Below, piece by piece: positions 1 to 8,800 of a stretch of DNA of 11,497 bases. Below the pieces are notes generated by a model that saw only the letters and a list, made by a program, of their open reading frames with translations, was not told the origin of the DNA and did not search any database. The translations under genes were made by a program, and so were the position numbers. The DNA is from an uncultured Odoribacter sp. (lineage in GTDB: Bacteria > Bacteroidota > Bacteroidia > Bacteroidales > Marinifilaceae). The stretch's first letter is position 1. Each line of letters begins with the position of its first letter. Where the stretch lies: the NCBI GenBank assembly GCA_905204385.1, contig CAJKZL010000059.1:1-11497 (forward strand), given 5' to 3'.

Positions 1-410
1 TTACGCTTTTCGGGGTTGTGCTGGCACCCGACGGAGGAGCTTTTCCCCTGCTGTCACGATCGGTGCGGCTGGGCATGGCTGCTGTTGTGGCTCCCGGGGA
101 TCAACCTTTTTCCTGGATCGCTTTGCTAGATTTGATAAGGGGTATGGAGTTTATCATCCGGCATCCGGAATTAAAGGGAGCGTTTAATTTCGTCTCTCCG
201 GAGCGAATGACGAATGAAGCATTCGCCGGGGCGATGGCCGAGTATTACCGGGTAGGAAAAGTGAAGGTTCCGGAATTTGTTTTTCGTTTACTTTATGGAG
301 AAGGGGCGTCCTTCTTGACACAGGGACAATGTGTGATTCCTGCAAAATTGATGGAAGCGGGATTTCGGTTTCGTTGTCCGTCCGTCGGGGATTTTTTTAA
401 GCAATTATAG
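1..410 (+). CDS. TIGR01777-type NAD(P)-dependent epimerase, C-terminal part only
   Basis: The frame enters from the left edge (first full codon at base 3) and ends at TAG 408-410, giving about 135 residues. No start is visible; the GTG at 18 lies inside the conserved strand and should not be taken as the start. The order of motifs matches the C-terminal half of TIGR01777 proteins (E. coli YfcH-like, extended short-chain dehydrogenase fold): a strand ending in VLAPDGGAF, then FSWIALLDLIRGMEFI, where the family has the 'SWIHIDDL' region, then GAFNFVSPERMTNEAF, and finally the DUF1731-type tail with FRLLYGEGASFLTQGQ...PAKLMEAGFRF. The family is predicted to bind NAD(P); its substrate is generally unknown. 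The Rossmann nucleotide-binding half and any catalytic Tyr/Lys lie outside the window, so activity cannot be judged here. Family assignment is confident; physiological role is unknown. Confidence 0.88.
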   Translation, partial: TLFGVVLAPDGGAFPLLSRSVRLGMAAVVAPGDQPFSWIALLDLIRGMEFIIRHPELKGAFNFVSPERMTNEAFAGAMAEYYRVGKVKVPEFVFRLLYGEGASFLTQGQCVIPAKLMEAGFRFRCPSVGDFFKQL

Positions 411-448
411 ACCTGCACAGACAGGAAGAGCAATGCTTTTGAGTCGGA

Positions 449-480
449 TTTGTAGGTCTGATTAATTCTCGTTATCTTTG
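449..480 (+). promoter_or_regulatory. Bacteroidetes-type promoter for the hybrid kinase gene
   Basis: TTTG at 449-452, a 20-bp spacer, then TATCTTTG at 473-480. This is an exact match to the -33 TTTG and -7 TAnnTTTG elements recognised by the Bacteroidetes primary sigma factor, at the usual spacing. A transcript would start a few bases downstream, leaving a leader of only about 10 nt before ATG 496. No Shine-Dalgarno sequence is present, which is normal in this phylum. The promoter is intact although the gene it serves is interrupted. Confidence 0.75.
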
Positions 481-495
481 CGGCATATAATAAAA

Positions 496-2319
496 ATGGT
501 TATGAAAAATGTCCGAAAGGTGACGATGTGGATTGTCTGCCTGTTTGTTTGCGTGACTGCCTTTGCCGAGCCGAATGCCGGTCTGGAGGTTGAAGATATA
601 TTGGTTATCAATTCATTTACCGGATCTACCCCTTGGAGTAACAGCCTGATCAATCCGATTGTGAATATGGCTTCCCGGGATGAGCGGATCGGGGTTGTCA
701 CGGAGCATATTAATATGCTGATGTTGGAAGACGAGGCCGGTTTGGAAGAATTTACGAAAAATGTATTCAGGGATTTTTCGGACCGGACACCGAAAATGGC
801 GGTGTTGATAGGGGAAGGAAGTTTTATTCTATGTGAGGATCTCGATCGCAGATGGCCGGGTATTCCGATGATTCTATGCGGTAAGCGGGACTATACCGGT
901 CCCCGTGAGAAAATTTTGAGGAAACAGGCGCTTGCTCCGGATGAACGTATTCCGTTGCATTCCTTGCGCGAGCGGTATAATTTGACGATGCTGCCTATCC
1001 GGATTTATATGGAGGAGAGCTTGAATTTAATGAAGCGACTGATTCCGGGAATGAAGCGGGTGTTGTATATCGGGGATGAAACCTATATATGTCAGCAGAA
1101 TGACTATGATCTTTCTGAGTTGGTTCATTCCCGGCATCCGGAGTTGTCTTATCGTTTTTTGTCGACCCGGGATCTGGATACGGACAGTTTGTTTTCCGTT
1201 TTGAACCGGGTGGACGTAAATACTACCGGTATTTTATTTTCCTCCTGGTTTCAGAAAAAGATGCTGAAGGATAATTCGCTGTTGTTTACTAACAGCCACC
1301 GGGTTATTGCTTCGTCTCCCGTGCCTTTATTTTCTTTTGAGAATATCGGGATCGAGGAAGAAGGAGGCATTGTCGGTGGGTTTATCTATGATAAAAAGAA
1401 TTATATAGAGTATCTTTTGCAAACGATTCAGGAGGTTGCCGACGGACGTCCGGCCCGGGAGATTCCTTTTTATAATGTCTATGACGGGAGGCCTGTGTTC
1501 GATTATCATTCGCTTTTGAGCCGTGGCCTGGATCCGGGATTGTGTCCGCGAGGGACGCTGTTTTACAATCAGCCGCCTTCGTTTTGGGAAAGGAATAAAT
1601 ATACATTGGCGGGCATTTCGGGACTGGTGGTTTTATTGTTATTGAGTTTTCAATATCAGCGATTGAGGGTGTTGGAAAAGATAAAAAGGGCTCAGCAAAG
1701 GGAACTGGCTGTCAATACAAGATTTCAGGAACTGATTAACAATATGCCTATACTTTATATGTATGAAGAGCTTATTCTGGATAAAAATGGCAGGGTTGTG
1801 GAAACGAAGTTCCGGGACGTCAACCATTTCTTCGAACAGAAATTCATGACGAAAGAGCAAGTCGACGGCAAAGCGGGAAGTGAGTTATTTCCAGATTCGA
1901 TGCCTGAATTTTTGCATTTTATGAACATAGCTCTTCATGAAAGGAGGTCTGTGACTTTTTCCTATTATTATAAAGATATCGATACGTTTTATAATGTGGT
2001 ATTGAATGTCAGCAGAGACGGTCGCTATGTCGATGTGTTCTGTCTGGATGTAACGGAACTTCATCATGTGCAGGAGCAATTATCCGCCACTAATTCTAAA
2101 CTGGCTATGGCCCTTGAAGTTGCTAATATCGTACCCTGGAAATGGGATTTGAAGAAGCAAACCATATTATGCGATGTCAACAGGCCGATCGAATTGAGCA
2201 GTCTTGAACACGAAGTGAAGGAAGACCAGCTCTCAGTGCCGGAAAGCCGGTATTTTTCCAAGATCCACCGGGAAGATTTGGAGAAAGTGAAACAAGCTTA
2301 CCGGGATCTGATCGAGTGA
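496..2319 (+). CDS. Sensor fragment of the broken kinase (periplasmic sensor, TM, PAS, half PAS)
   Basis: As the sequence stands, translation from ATG 496 would give 607 residues ending at the TGA at 2317. The N-terminus is a classical signal peptide (basic KNVRK, hydrophobic core, TAFA before the likely cleavage at 24/25). The mature protein opens with ILVINSFTGSTPWS, the same strand-turn pattern as VLVIHSYAPDYAAY in the second kinase of this window and in ABC substrate-binding-like sensor domains. A transmembrane helix follows at 369-386, then a short linker, one complete PAS domain and the first half of another. Such a product could bind a ligand at the membrane but has no kinase core, so it would be silent or dominant-negative. 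Ligand unknown. Confidence 0.5.
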   Translation: MVMKNVRKVTMWIVCLFVCVTAFAEPNAGLEVEDILVINSFTGSTPWSNSLINPIVNMASRDERIGVVTEHINMLMLEDEAGLEEFTKNVFRDFSDRTPKMAVLIGEGSFILCEDLDRRWPGIPMILCGKRDYTGPREKILRKQALAPDERIPLHSLRERYNLTMLPIRIYMEESLNLMKRLIPGMKRVLYIGDETYICQQNDYDLSELVHSRHPELSYRFLSTRDLDTDSLFSVLNRVDVNTTGILFSSWFQKKMLKDNSLLFTNSHRVIASSPVPLFSFENIGIEEEGGIVGGFIYDKKNYIEYLLQTIQEVADGRPAREIPFYNVYDGRPVFDYHSLLSRGLDPGLCPRGTLFYNQPPSFWERNKYTLAGISGLVVLLLLSFQYQRLRVLEKIKRAQQRELAVNTRFQELINNMPILYMYEELILDKNGRVVETKFRDVNHFFEQKFMTKEQVDGKAGSELFPDSMPEFLHFMNIALHERRSVTFSYYYKDIDTFYNVVLNVSRDGRYVDVFCLDVTELHHVQEQLSATNSKLAMALEVANIVPWKWDLKKQTILCDVNRPIELSSLEHEVKEDQLSVPESRYFSKIHREDLEKVKQAYRDLIE

Positions 2320-2331
2320 CGGACGAATATA

Positions 2332-2979
2332 GTGAAGGAGGAATACCGCGTGGTGAATAAAGTCAAAGGTCATTATCAGACCGATTGGGTAGAGGCGCAG
2401 GCAGCCGTAGAAAGCCGGGATGAGAAAGGGGAGCCTTTGACGCTGGTGGGTTCTTCGCTGGTCATTACCGAAAGGAAAAGGGTAGAAGCCGAATTGATGT
2501 CGGCCAAGGAACGTGCGGAGGAGTCCAATCGTCTGAAGTCTGCTTTTTTAGCCAATATGAGTCATGAAATCCGTACGCCCTTGAATGCCATCGTAGGATT
2601 TTCGGGTATTCTGGCTGCGACGGAAGAAGAACAGGAGAAGAAGGAATATATCAGCATCATCGAGAATAATAACGATTTGTTGCTGCAATTGATCAGCGAT
2701 ATTCTCGACCTTTCGAAAATCGAGGCAGGCACGATGGAGTTTGTCTATTCCGATTTTGAGTTGAACGGTGTGATGAGGGAATTGGAGAATTCCCTTCGGC
2801 TAAGATTGGATCCGAACAAGCCGGTTACGTTGCATTTCGAACCGGGCTTGCCGGAATGTTTCGTGCATCTGGAGCGAAACCGTTTATCGCAGTTGGTGAT
2901 CAATCTGGTGACTAATGCGATTAAATTTACGGACAAAGGGAGTATACGTTTCGGATATGACGTCCGGGAGGATAAATAG
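2332..2979 (+). CDS. Kinase-core fragment of the broken kinase (PAC remnant, HisKA, part of HATPase)
   Basis: The open stretch between the two stops could start at GTG 2332 or GTG 2350. The sequence AAGGAGG (2335-2341) lies ahead of GTG 2350 and resembles a ribosome-binding site, but it also simply encodes Lys-Glu-Glu and this phylum rarely relies on such sites. The fragment holds the end of the second PAS (PAC strand ending [10 protein letters not shown]), the coiled linker, HisKA with [11 protein letters not shown] (H at 2563-2565) and the ATPase N box [18 protein letters not shown]. It ends 13 residues after the GSIRFGYDV strand, before the G1 and G2 boxes. It therefore could not bind ATP as a complete kinase. 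I regard it as the middle of a pseudogene rather than an independent gene. Confidence 0.3.
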   Translation: MKEEYRVVNKVKGHYQTDWVEAQAAVESRDEKGEPLTLVGSSLVITERKRVEAELMSAKERAEESNRLKSAFLANMSHEIRTPLNAIVGFSGILAATEEEQEKKEYISIIENNNDLLLQLISDILDLSKIEAGTMEFVYSDFELNGVMRELENSLRLRLDPNKPVTLHFEPGLPECFVHLERNRLSQLVINLVTNAIKFTDKGSIRFGYDVREDK

Positions 2980-3120
2980 TTATTTTTTTATGTTGCCGAT
3001 ACAGGGTGCGGTATTCCCCAGGAGCAGCAGGCTTCGGTCTTCGGACGGTTCGTCAAGCTGAACAGTTTTGCCCAGGGTACGGGACTCGGGCTATCCATTT
3101 GTCAGACATTGGTACAGCAT

Positions 3121-3624
3121 ATGAACGGGGAAATCGGGGTGGAGTCTGTGCCGGGAAAAGGGTCGACCTTCTGGTTTATCCTTCCTTTTGAAGATCCGAA
3201 GGGATGTCTTATGCCGGCCGAAAAAATCGAACCGATACGGTTGGAGAAAAGAACGTTGACGATTTTGGTAGCGGAGGACAATGATAGCAATTATAAGCTG
3301 ATAGAGTCGATACTCCGCAAGGATTATCATCTTTTGCATGCCTGGAACGGCCGTGAGGCGGTGGAGATGTACCGGCAGTTCGAACCCCAGTTGGTGCTGA
3401 TGGACATCAATATGCCGGTGATGGATGGTTATGAAGCTACCCGGGAAATACGAAAGTTGTCTACGCGTGTTCCCATTATCGCCGTGACAGCTTTTGCCTA
3501 TGCTTCGGATGAGCAGAAAGTAATGGATCACGGTTTTGATGCTTATATGTCGAAGCCGATCAATGCCGGGCAGTTGCGCACAAAGATCAGTTCCATCCTG
3601 CAGCGTCACATTGTTTTTATGTAG
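3121..3624 (+). CDS. Receiver-domain fragment of the broken kinase
   Basis: After the TAG at 2977 the frame stays open to TAG 3622. G1 (DTGCGI) and G2 (GTGLGLSI) boxes are encoded at about 3001-3100. The first in-frame ATG after them is 3121, at the MNGEIGVESVPGKGSTF end of the ATPase domain. A second ATG, at 3211, lies in the linker and would give an almost pure receiver. The receiver is intact: LVAEDNDSNYKLI with the acidic pair, LMDINMPVMDGYEATREI with the phospho-acceptor Asp at 3403-3405, the AVTAFA switch region and YMSKPIN with the conserved Lys. No separate promoter is evident, so independent expression is unproven. The domain identity is secure; status as a gene is doubtful. Confidence 0.3.
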   Translation: MNGEIGVESVPGKGSTFWFILPFEDPKGCLMPAEKIEPIRLEKRTLTILVAEDNDSNYKLIESILRKDYHLLHAWNGREAVEMYRQFEPQLVLMDINMPVMDGYEATREIRKLSTRVPIIAVTAFAYASDEQKVMDHGFDAYMSKPINAGQLRTKISSILQRHIVFM

Positions 3625-3636
3625 GTTTTCCGGTCT

Positions 3637-5889
3637 TTATTCGCACTCCAGAAATACGGAAAAACGGCTTCCTTTGCCTGGTTCCGATTGCAGGGCGATT
3701 TCGCCCTGGAGGTTTTCGATGATGACGCGGCAGATGGACAATCCGAGTCCGGTGCCTTGTGCAAATTCGTTTTGTTTGTAGAAACGGTTAAAAATCATTT
3801 TTTGCTGGATCTTCGGGATACCCATACCGCTGTCCTCGACGAATATTTCCACTTTCTTCTGTTCCTGCAGGTAGCGGTAGCCTAATTTGATGTATCCGTT
3901 TTTGGTAAATTTACAGGCATTGCTGATGAAGTTGGTCAAAACCTGCTTGAGCCTGTTTTTGTCAATATACACAACTACCGAATGAGAATCGCATTCCTGA
4001 ATGAATTGCAGTTGTCCGGGTATCAGCATTTTATGGGTTTGGTAGACTTCTTCGATCAGGGATTGCAAGGGATGCCGGGCATATTCGAACGACATATACC
4101 CCGATTCTATCCTAGAGATTTCGAGTATGTCGTTGATCAGTTTCAGCAGCAGTTCGCTGTTGCTGTTGATGAGGTCTACGTATTGTTGTTGCTCTTCCTT
4201 GTCTATCGGTTCGCCTGACGCTAAGATGTTGGAGAATCCCACGATAGCGTTCAGGGGGGTGCGGATTTCATGGCTCATATTGGCCAGGAAAGATTGTTTC
4301 AATTCGGCTTGTTCGGCCAGTTCCCGGGCTTCGATCAGTTCTTTTTCCCTGTTTTTGTATTCTTCGATGTCCAGGATAAGGCCCGCGATGTTTTTTCCCT
4401 CATTGGCATCTTCGATAATGCTGTAGCGAAGTTCCCACCAACGATAGCCGTTTCCGTCGAAGTCGCATTGCAATTCGAGCCTGTTTTCTCCGGTTTCCGG
4501 ATTTCCTTGCAGGAGTGTATTGCAGATGTGCCGATAGTGGGGATGGATATACCGGGAAAAATCCTTTATATCCATATGAGCCTGAGAGAGATGTTGGGCG
4601 TTGAGGAAATCTTTCTCGAAAATAAATGAATTTTTGTCTATTTTCCAGGCATAGGTATTGCTTCCCTTGATGGCCAGGGAAAGAAATTTCCGTTCGTCGG
4701 CCAGTTCGCGTTTCATCTGGAGTTTTTTTCTGGCTTCTGCGATGTAGAGAATGATCAGGATGAGAAACAGGAAAGTCAGGCCGCTTCCACTCCCCCAGAC
4801 GATGATTTTCCATAGCGTCGGGTATTGAGCTTTGTAGGGGATATTGACGATTTTGAATTCTTTAGGGATGTCTTCGCTTTTCCGTCCTTCTTTTTGCATC
4901 ACCGTCCAGTCGATCAGAAATTCCTTCCGGCTTATTCCGATGGGAATATTTTCCGGAGATTCGCCTTTAAGGAGGCGGACAGCAGTCTGTACCAGATCGC
5001 TGGCTTGGTTGGATAGCGGGGTCATATATCCTCCAAGGAAGCTGTATCCGCAGCCGAACATTTCATTGATAGCCGTAAAGCGGTTGCTGGTGGAAAAGCC
5101 TGCAATGGTTTCTGTGGTAAAGTCGAATTTGGTTTGCAGATAAGGAGAGGTGTTGTATTTGCTGAGGCTCCATAATATATTAACGCCATATAAAATGGAG
5201 TCCTGTATTTCCTGCCAATTTCTACCTGGATTGCGGATGGAAAATGCAGCCAGAACAAATTTACCGTTTTCTATTTCCTGATTGACTTCCTTGGTACTCA
5301 GGTGACAATCTACATTGGAAATGAAATCGCCTTCCTTCAGTTGTTCGTCTATGTCGACTCTGACTTTTCTATCGATAAAGGTGTAATCCAGAACAGTATG
5401 GGCGAATTTTTTCCCTGTCAGCTTTTTTATCATTTCCAGATTGGTGCGGAAATCTATTTTGTCCTGAAAACCGGTGATGTTAGGATAGTCTTTGAGGAGT
5501 GTCCAGTTTGGATAGTTTACTCCGGTGAAAACCAAAGGGGTAGTCCGGAGCAAAGGATGGTAGGTTTTGAGGGTGGAGTAGGTGGCCTGATCGTCGTTGA
5601 GCAGGATAATATCGGGTTGCCAGGGTGCGATGGAATCCAGTAAGTGCTTCATTCTGGCGATTTCATCCTTTTCATTATATCGTTCGCAATCCAGATAGAA
5701 GAATGAAAGGTCGGCTTTTACCCCTGATCGGCGGAAATTTTTCACGATCAAACGGTTATATTCTTTGTAGGCTGCGTAGTCGGGGGCATAGGAATGGATG
5801 ACGAGCACCCGTTTTTGAGACTTTTGACAAGCGGTCAGCGATGCAATAGCTAGGAGGACAATGAAGGTATGGAGCAGGAATTTTTGCAT
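3637..5889 (-). CDS. Lipoprotein-type sensor histidine kinase with binding-protein-like periplasmic domain
   Basis: 750 residues from ATG 5887-5889 to TAA 3637-3639. The frame extends 48 codons further upstream, but that part overlaps the receptor gene and lacks a signal sequence, whereas this ATG opens a lipoprotein signal peptide (MQKFLLHTF..., lipobox LTAC, Cys21). Domains in order: periplasmic region (about 22-357) beginning KRVLVIHSYAPDYAAY, resembling ABC substrate-binding-like sensors; transmembrane helix (about 362-385); PAS (about 402-515); coil; HisKA with H540 in [11 protein letters not shown]; HATPase with N box (N657), G1 DSGMGI (686-691) and G2 GTGLGL (712-717). It ends right after the last ATPase strand, so unlike its neighbour it has no receiver and must phosphorylate a separate partner not seen here. 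The gene starts one base after the TonB-dependent receptor stop (TGATATG), implying one transcript and probably translational coupling. Role: inner-membrane sensing of a periplasmic ligand, possibly what the receptor handles (inference). Confidence 0.9.
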   Translation of the reverse strand: MQKFLLHTFIVLLAIASLTACQKSQKRVLVIHSYAPDYAAYKEYNRLIVKNFRRSGVKADLSFFYLDCERYNEKDEIARMKHLLDSIAPWQPDIILLNDDQATYSTLKTYHPLLRTTPLVFTGVNYPNWTLLKDYPNITGFQDKIDFRTNLEMIKKLTGKKFAHTVLDYTFIDRKVRVDIDEQLKEGDFISNVDCHLSTKEVNQEIENGKFVLAAFSIRNPGRNWQEIQDSILYGVNILWSLSKYNTSPYLQTKFDFTTETIAGFSTSNRFTAINEMFGCGYSFLGGYMTPLSNQASDLVQTAVRLLKGESPENIPIGISRKEFLIDWTVMQKEGRKSEDIPKEFKIVNIPYKAQYPTLWKIIVWGSGSGLTFLFLILIILYIAEARKKLQMKRELADERKFLSLAIKGSNTYAWKIDKNSFIFEKDFLNAQHLSQAHMDIKDFSRYIHPHYRHICNTLLQGNPETGENRLELQCDFDGNGYRWWELRYSIIEDANEGKNIAGLILDIEEYKNREKELIEARELAEQAELKQSFLANMSHEIRTPLNAIVGFSNILASGEPIDKEEQQQYVDLINSNSELLLKLINDILEISRIESGYMSFEYARHPLQSLIEEVYQTHKMLIPGQLQFIQECDSHSVVVYIDKNRLKQVLTNFISNACKFTKNGYIKLGYRYLQEQKKVEIFVEDSGMGIPKIQQKMIFNRFYKQNEFAQGTGLGLSICRVIIENLQGEIALQSEPGKGSRFSVFLECE

Positions 5890-5890
5890 A

Positions 5891-8800
5891 TCAGTTGAAA
5901 ATATAATGAAGCCCGATTTGTAATTGCCAGCAATTATCCGGAGACCGGTTTTCCATGAAGGTTTTATAAGGGAGGATCGTTTCTCCGTTTTCGGATATCG
6001 TCGACAGGGTATAAACGGGTTCCCCCTGTTCATTTACTCCGGTATAATGGAGTAGGTCGGCACCGTTGGAAGATGAAGCGCCTTTGGCCAGTCCCCAGGA
6101 ATCGTTCAGGAGGTTTCCGATGTTGAGGATGTCAGCGCTTAACCGCAAGGTGTTGGCTTGTTTCCCGATTTTCAGTTTAAAATCCTGGGTGATTCTGACG
6201 TTGAAGCGGTGAAGCCAGGGCAGGTATGCACCATGTGCTTTGGCATATTCTCCTTTGTGTTTACGCAGATATTCATCCTGATCGATGAATTTCCAGAAAG
6301 CTTCCCGTTGTTCTTCTGCAGTAAAGGTTTTGTCGCCGGACTTTTTATCGGTGAAGTTCAGTTCTTCCCGGTTGCGGGGAATATAGATTAAATCGTAGCT
6401 TACGCCGTCGTTGTTCATATCTCCGTCGTAAAGGTAAGAGAAGGTTCCGGCTCTTTGTCCTTCGTAGAACAAAGAAAAAGAGGTCGATAGATGGCTTCGG
6501 GCATATGTGGTTGTGTAGCTAAGCTGAGCGATGATCCGGTGTGGGGAGGAGAGGTATTGTGCATTATGCAGGGTTTGATAATTAGGTCCCTGAACGGAAG
6601 GCTCTTGTTGCCAGGCTCCATCGATCTGGTTGCTCTTGTTGCTGGTGAGCGTTTTAGAGGCGGTGAAGGTATATGCGGCCATGACATGCAGGTTAGGTAA
6701 AGGGGTGAGATCGGCCGTGGCGTTGAAGTTGGCGCTGTAGCCTTTATGCCCGTTTGTCATGAGGATTGCATAGTTGATGTCTTGATCGATTCTTTTTTCG
6801 ACTTTTCCGGGATAGAAATTCCGTTTGTCCGGTCCGGCAAAACGGGATATTTTAGTTTCATCGATGTTTTTGTCTTGCTGAACGATGGAATAGACATCCC
6901 GGATGAAAGTGCCTTCAAGGGTAAGAAGTGCAGGAAATGCAAAGGGCAGGCGGTAATCCAGAGCAAGCGAACTTTTCCATACTTGCGGCATTTTAAAATG
7001 ACGGTCTATGGTGACGATACTATTCACTGCTCCTGGTTCGCGGGGGAAGCGGTCGGGAAACTGCGGTGCGATGTCGTTCAGTAGTTCGTGGGGGGAACGT
7101 ATTCCTCCTTTCACTGCCGACAGCAAGGGATCCCCTTGACGGGTGGTAGAGGCCGTGGTTTGCAGCATACCGCTTCCTTCCTGCATTTTGGATAAGAAAA
7201 TCAGTGGAAAACGTCCGGTGAACAACCCGGTACCTCCTCTCAGTTCAAGGGTTCGGTCGCCGGATAGGTCGACATGAAAGCCCAGGCGGGGAGAGAATAT
7301 GGGAGTGATTTCGGGCCTGTAAGCGGTGCTGAGTTGTGTGACGTTGATTTTCATTCCTGCGATGGAAGGATTTTCGTAGCGATGGCTGATGTAGAAGGGA
7401 ATATCCATTCGGATTCCGTAAAGCAGTTGCAGGCGGGGATGGATATTCCATTCATCCTGTAAGTAGAACGACAGTTGTTCGTAGTGTATCTCGGCCAGCG
7501 CATCTTGCCTGCCGGTTAAGGAATAAGTTAAAGCAAAAGCTACGGGAGCCTCCTTTTGGACAAAATCTTCATAACTGGCATAGCGGTAATAGCCAGCTCC
7601 GTAGCGCATGTAGCAATTGGATGCTTTCTGGGATTCGAAACTGAATCCGGCGGTGAGATCGTGTTCGGTTATGCTGAAGGAGAAATTGTCGGTGATGCTC
7701 CACACTTTTTCACTGATGCCATTGTGCCAGGCATGCTGATCGTAGCCCGCGTTCATAAAAGCGCGTTGGACGCCGGCTTCATCGGGTTTCAGGATGTCTA
7801 CGGTAGGAAATTCCCCGTTGCATTTCCGTTTGTTGCCTTCGTTTAAGGTAAGGCTGAGGAGTAACTGATGATGTAGATTGGGCTTCAGCCGGCTGTTGAA
7901 TTCTGCGGTCAAGGAGTTTACCTTGTCGATTTGTTGCCAGGTGGAATTGCGGAAAGTCATGGAGTATAAACTGACCGGATGTCCGGAAATGCCTAATGCC
8001 GGACCTACGACGTTCATATCTTTCCGGTTGTCGACGTGGTTATACCTGAGCATAAGTTTATGGTTGTCACTAATATTAAAATCCAATCGGGCCATCAGGC
8101 GATAAGAGTTATTGTTACCGTCGAAGTCCGTCCACGAACCGGTGTCGTAACCATACATTTGTTTGAGATCGGCGGAAAATCGGCTCATATCTTCGTCGGT
8201 TACCCTTGAAATTTTATCGGTTAATATTCCCTGTCCGTCGGTGGAGAGCGACCAGCGATGAATGGGCGCAGGCTGATGTTCGAATTCTCCGTTGACAAAG
8301 AAAAACAACTTATTTTTGACGAGAGGTCCTCCTAAAGACAGCCCGTAGACCGTACGGGCGTCTTTTTCTCTTTCGCCCAGATGATAATCTTTTACGGAAT
8401 TGCCCCTCATGTTTTCATTTTTCAGGTAAGTATAGGCGCTGCCTTTAAAAGTATTGGTGCCGCTTTTTGTTTTTACGTTTACAGCACCTCCGATGAAATT
8501 GCTTTGTTTGACATCGTAAGGGGCTATGCCGATGCGGATTTCTTCGATGGCGTCAATGGAAATCGGATTGCCGCCTCCGGGAAGCATGCGACCGTCTAGC
8601 CCCATATTATTATTGAAGTTGGCACCGTCGACGCTGAAATTATTCATCCGCTGGTCTCTACCGGCAAAACCGCTTCCTAAGGCATAAGGGGAAAGCTTGA
8701 CGAGGTCGGTGAGATTACGGCTGATATTGGGGAAAAGCTGTATTGCTGAGGAGGAGATCCGGGAGGAGGCACCTGTTTTGATGCTGGTGAGCGAGGAAGG

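Larger units (their letters stand above)
496..3624 (+). pseudogene. Hybrid sensor histidine kinase interrupted by two in-frame stops
   Basis: One reading frame of 1043 codons runs from ATG 496 (ATG 502 is an equally good start) to TAG 3622-3624. It is broken only by TGA at 2317-2319 (codon 608) and TAG at 2977-2979 (codon 828). With the stops ignored, the domain order is complete: signal peptide (1-24), periplasmic binding-protein-like sensor (about 28-360), transmembrane helix (369-386), PAS (about 408-528), second PAS/PAC (about 531-665), HisKA with phospho-acceptor H690 in [11 protein letters not shown], HATPase with N box (N803/N807), G1 box DTGCGI (835-840) and G2 box GTGLGL (861-866), and receiver with acidic D928, phospho-acceptor D970 and K1020. 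The PAS core reads on from ...AYRDLIE to [11 protein letters not shown] with no gap, so the TGA most simply replaces one residue, probably Gly (GGA to TGA). The TAG sits just before the G1 strand, between EDK and LFFYV. Recent nonsense decay is the default reading; stop readthrough or sequence errors are alternatives. No DNA-binding domain is present. Confidence 0.8.

Noticed and set aside
409..459. Inverted repeat AGACCT (409-414) / AGGTCT (454-459) after the epimerase gene
   Set aside because: Only 6 bp with a 39-base loop and no T tract; expected by chance, and it overlaps the promoter at 449-480.
2317..2319. TGA read as selenocysteine
   Set aside because: It lies in a turn of a PAS domain with no catalytic Cys position, no obvious downstream SECIS-like hairpin, and a second stop (TAG) follows later in the same frame.
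2977..2991. Programmed frameshifting at the T-rich run just after the TAG stop
   Set aside because: The T run is downstream of the stop and the frame is the same on both sides, so slippage there would not bypass the TAG.
3626..3663. TTTTCCG (3626-3632) / CGGAAAA (3657-3663) across the convergent gene ends as a bidirectional terminator
   Set aside because: A 7-bp stem with a 24-base loop that lies mostly inside the minus-strand coding sequence; not convincing as a terminator.
5891..6033. Upstream extension of the lipoprotein kinase by 48 residues
   Set aside because: It overlaps the C-terminal barrel of the receptor and would bury the lipoprotein signal peptide; the ATG at 5889 is the better start.
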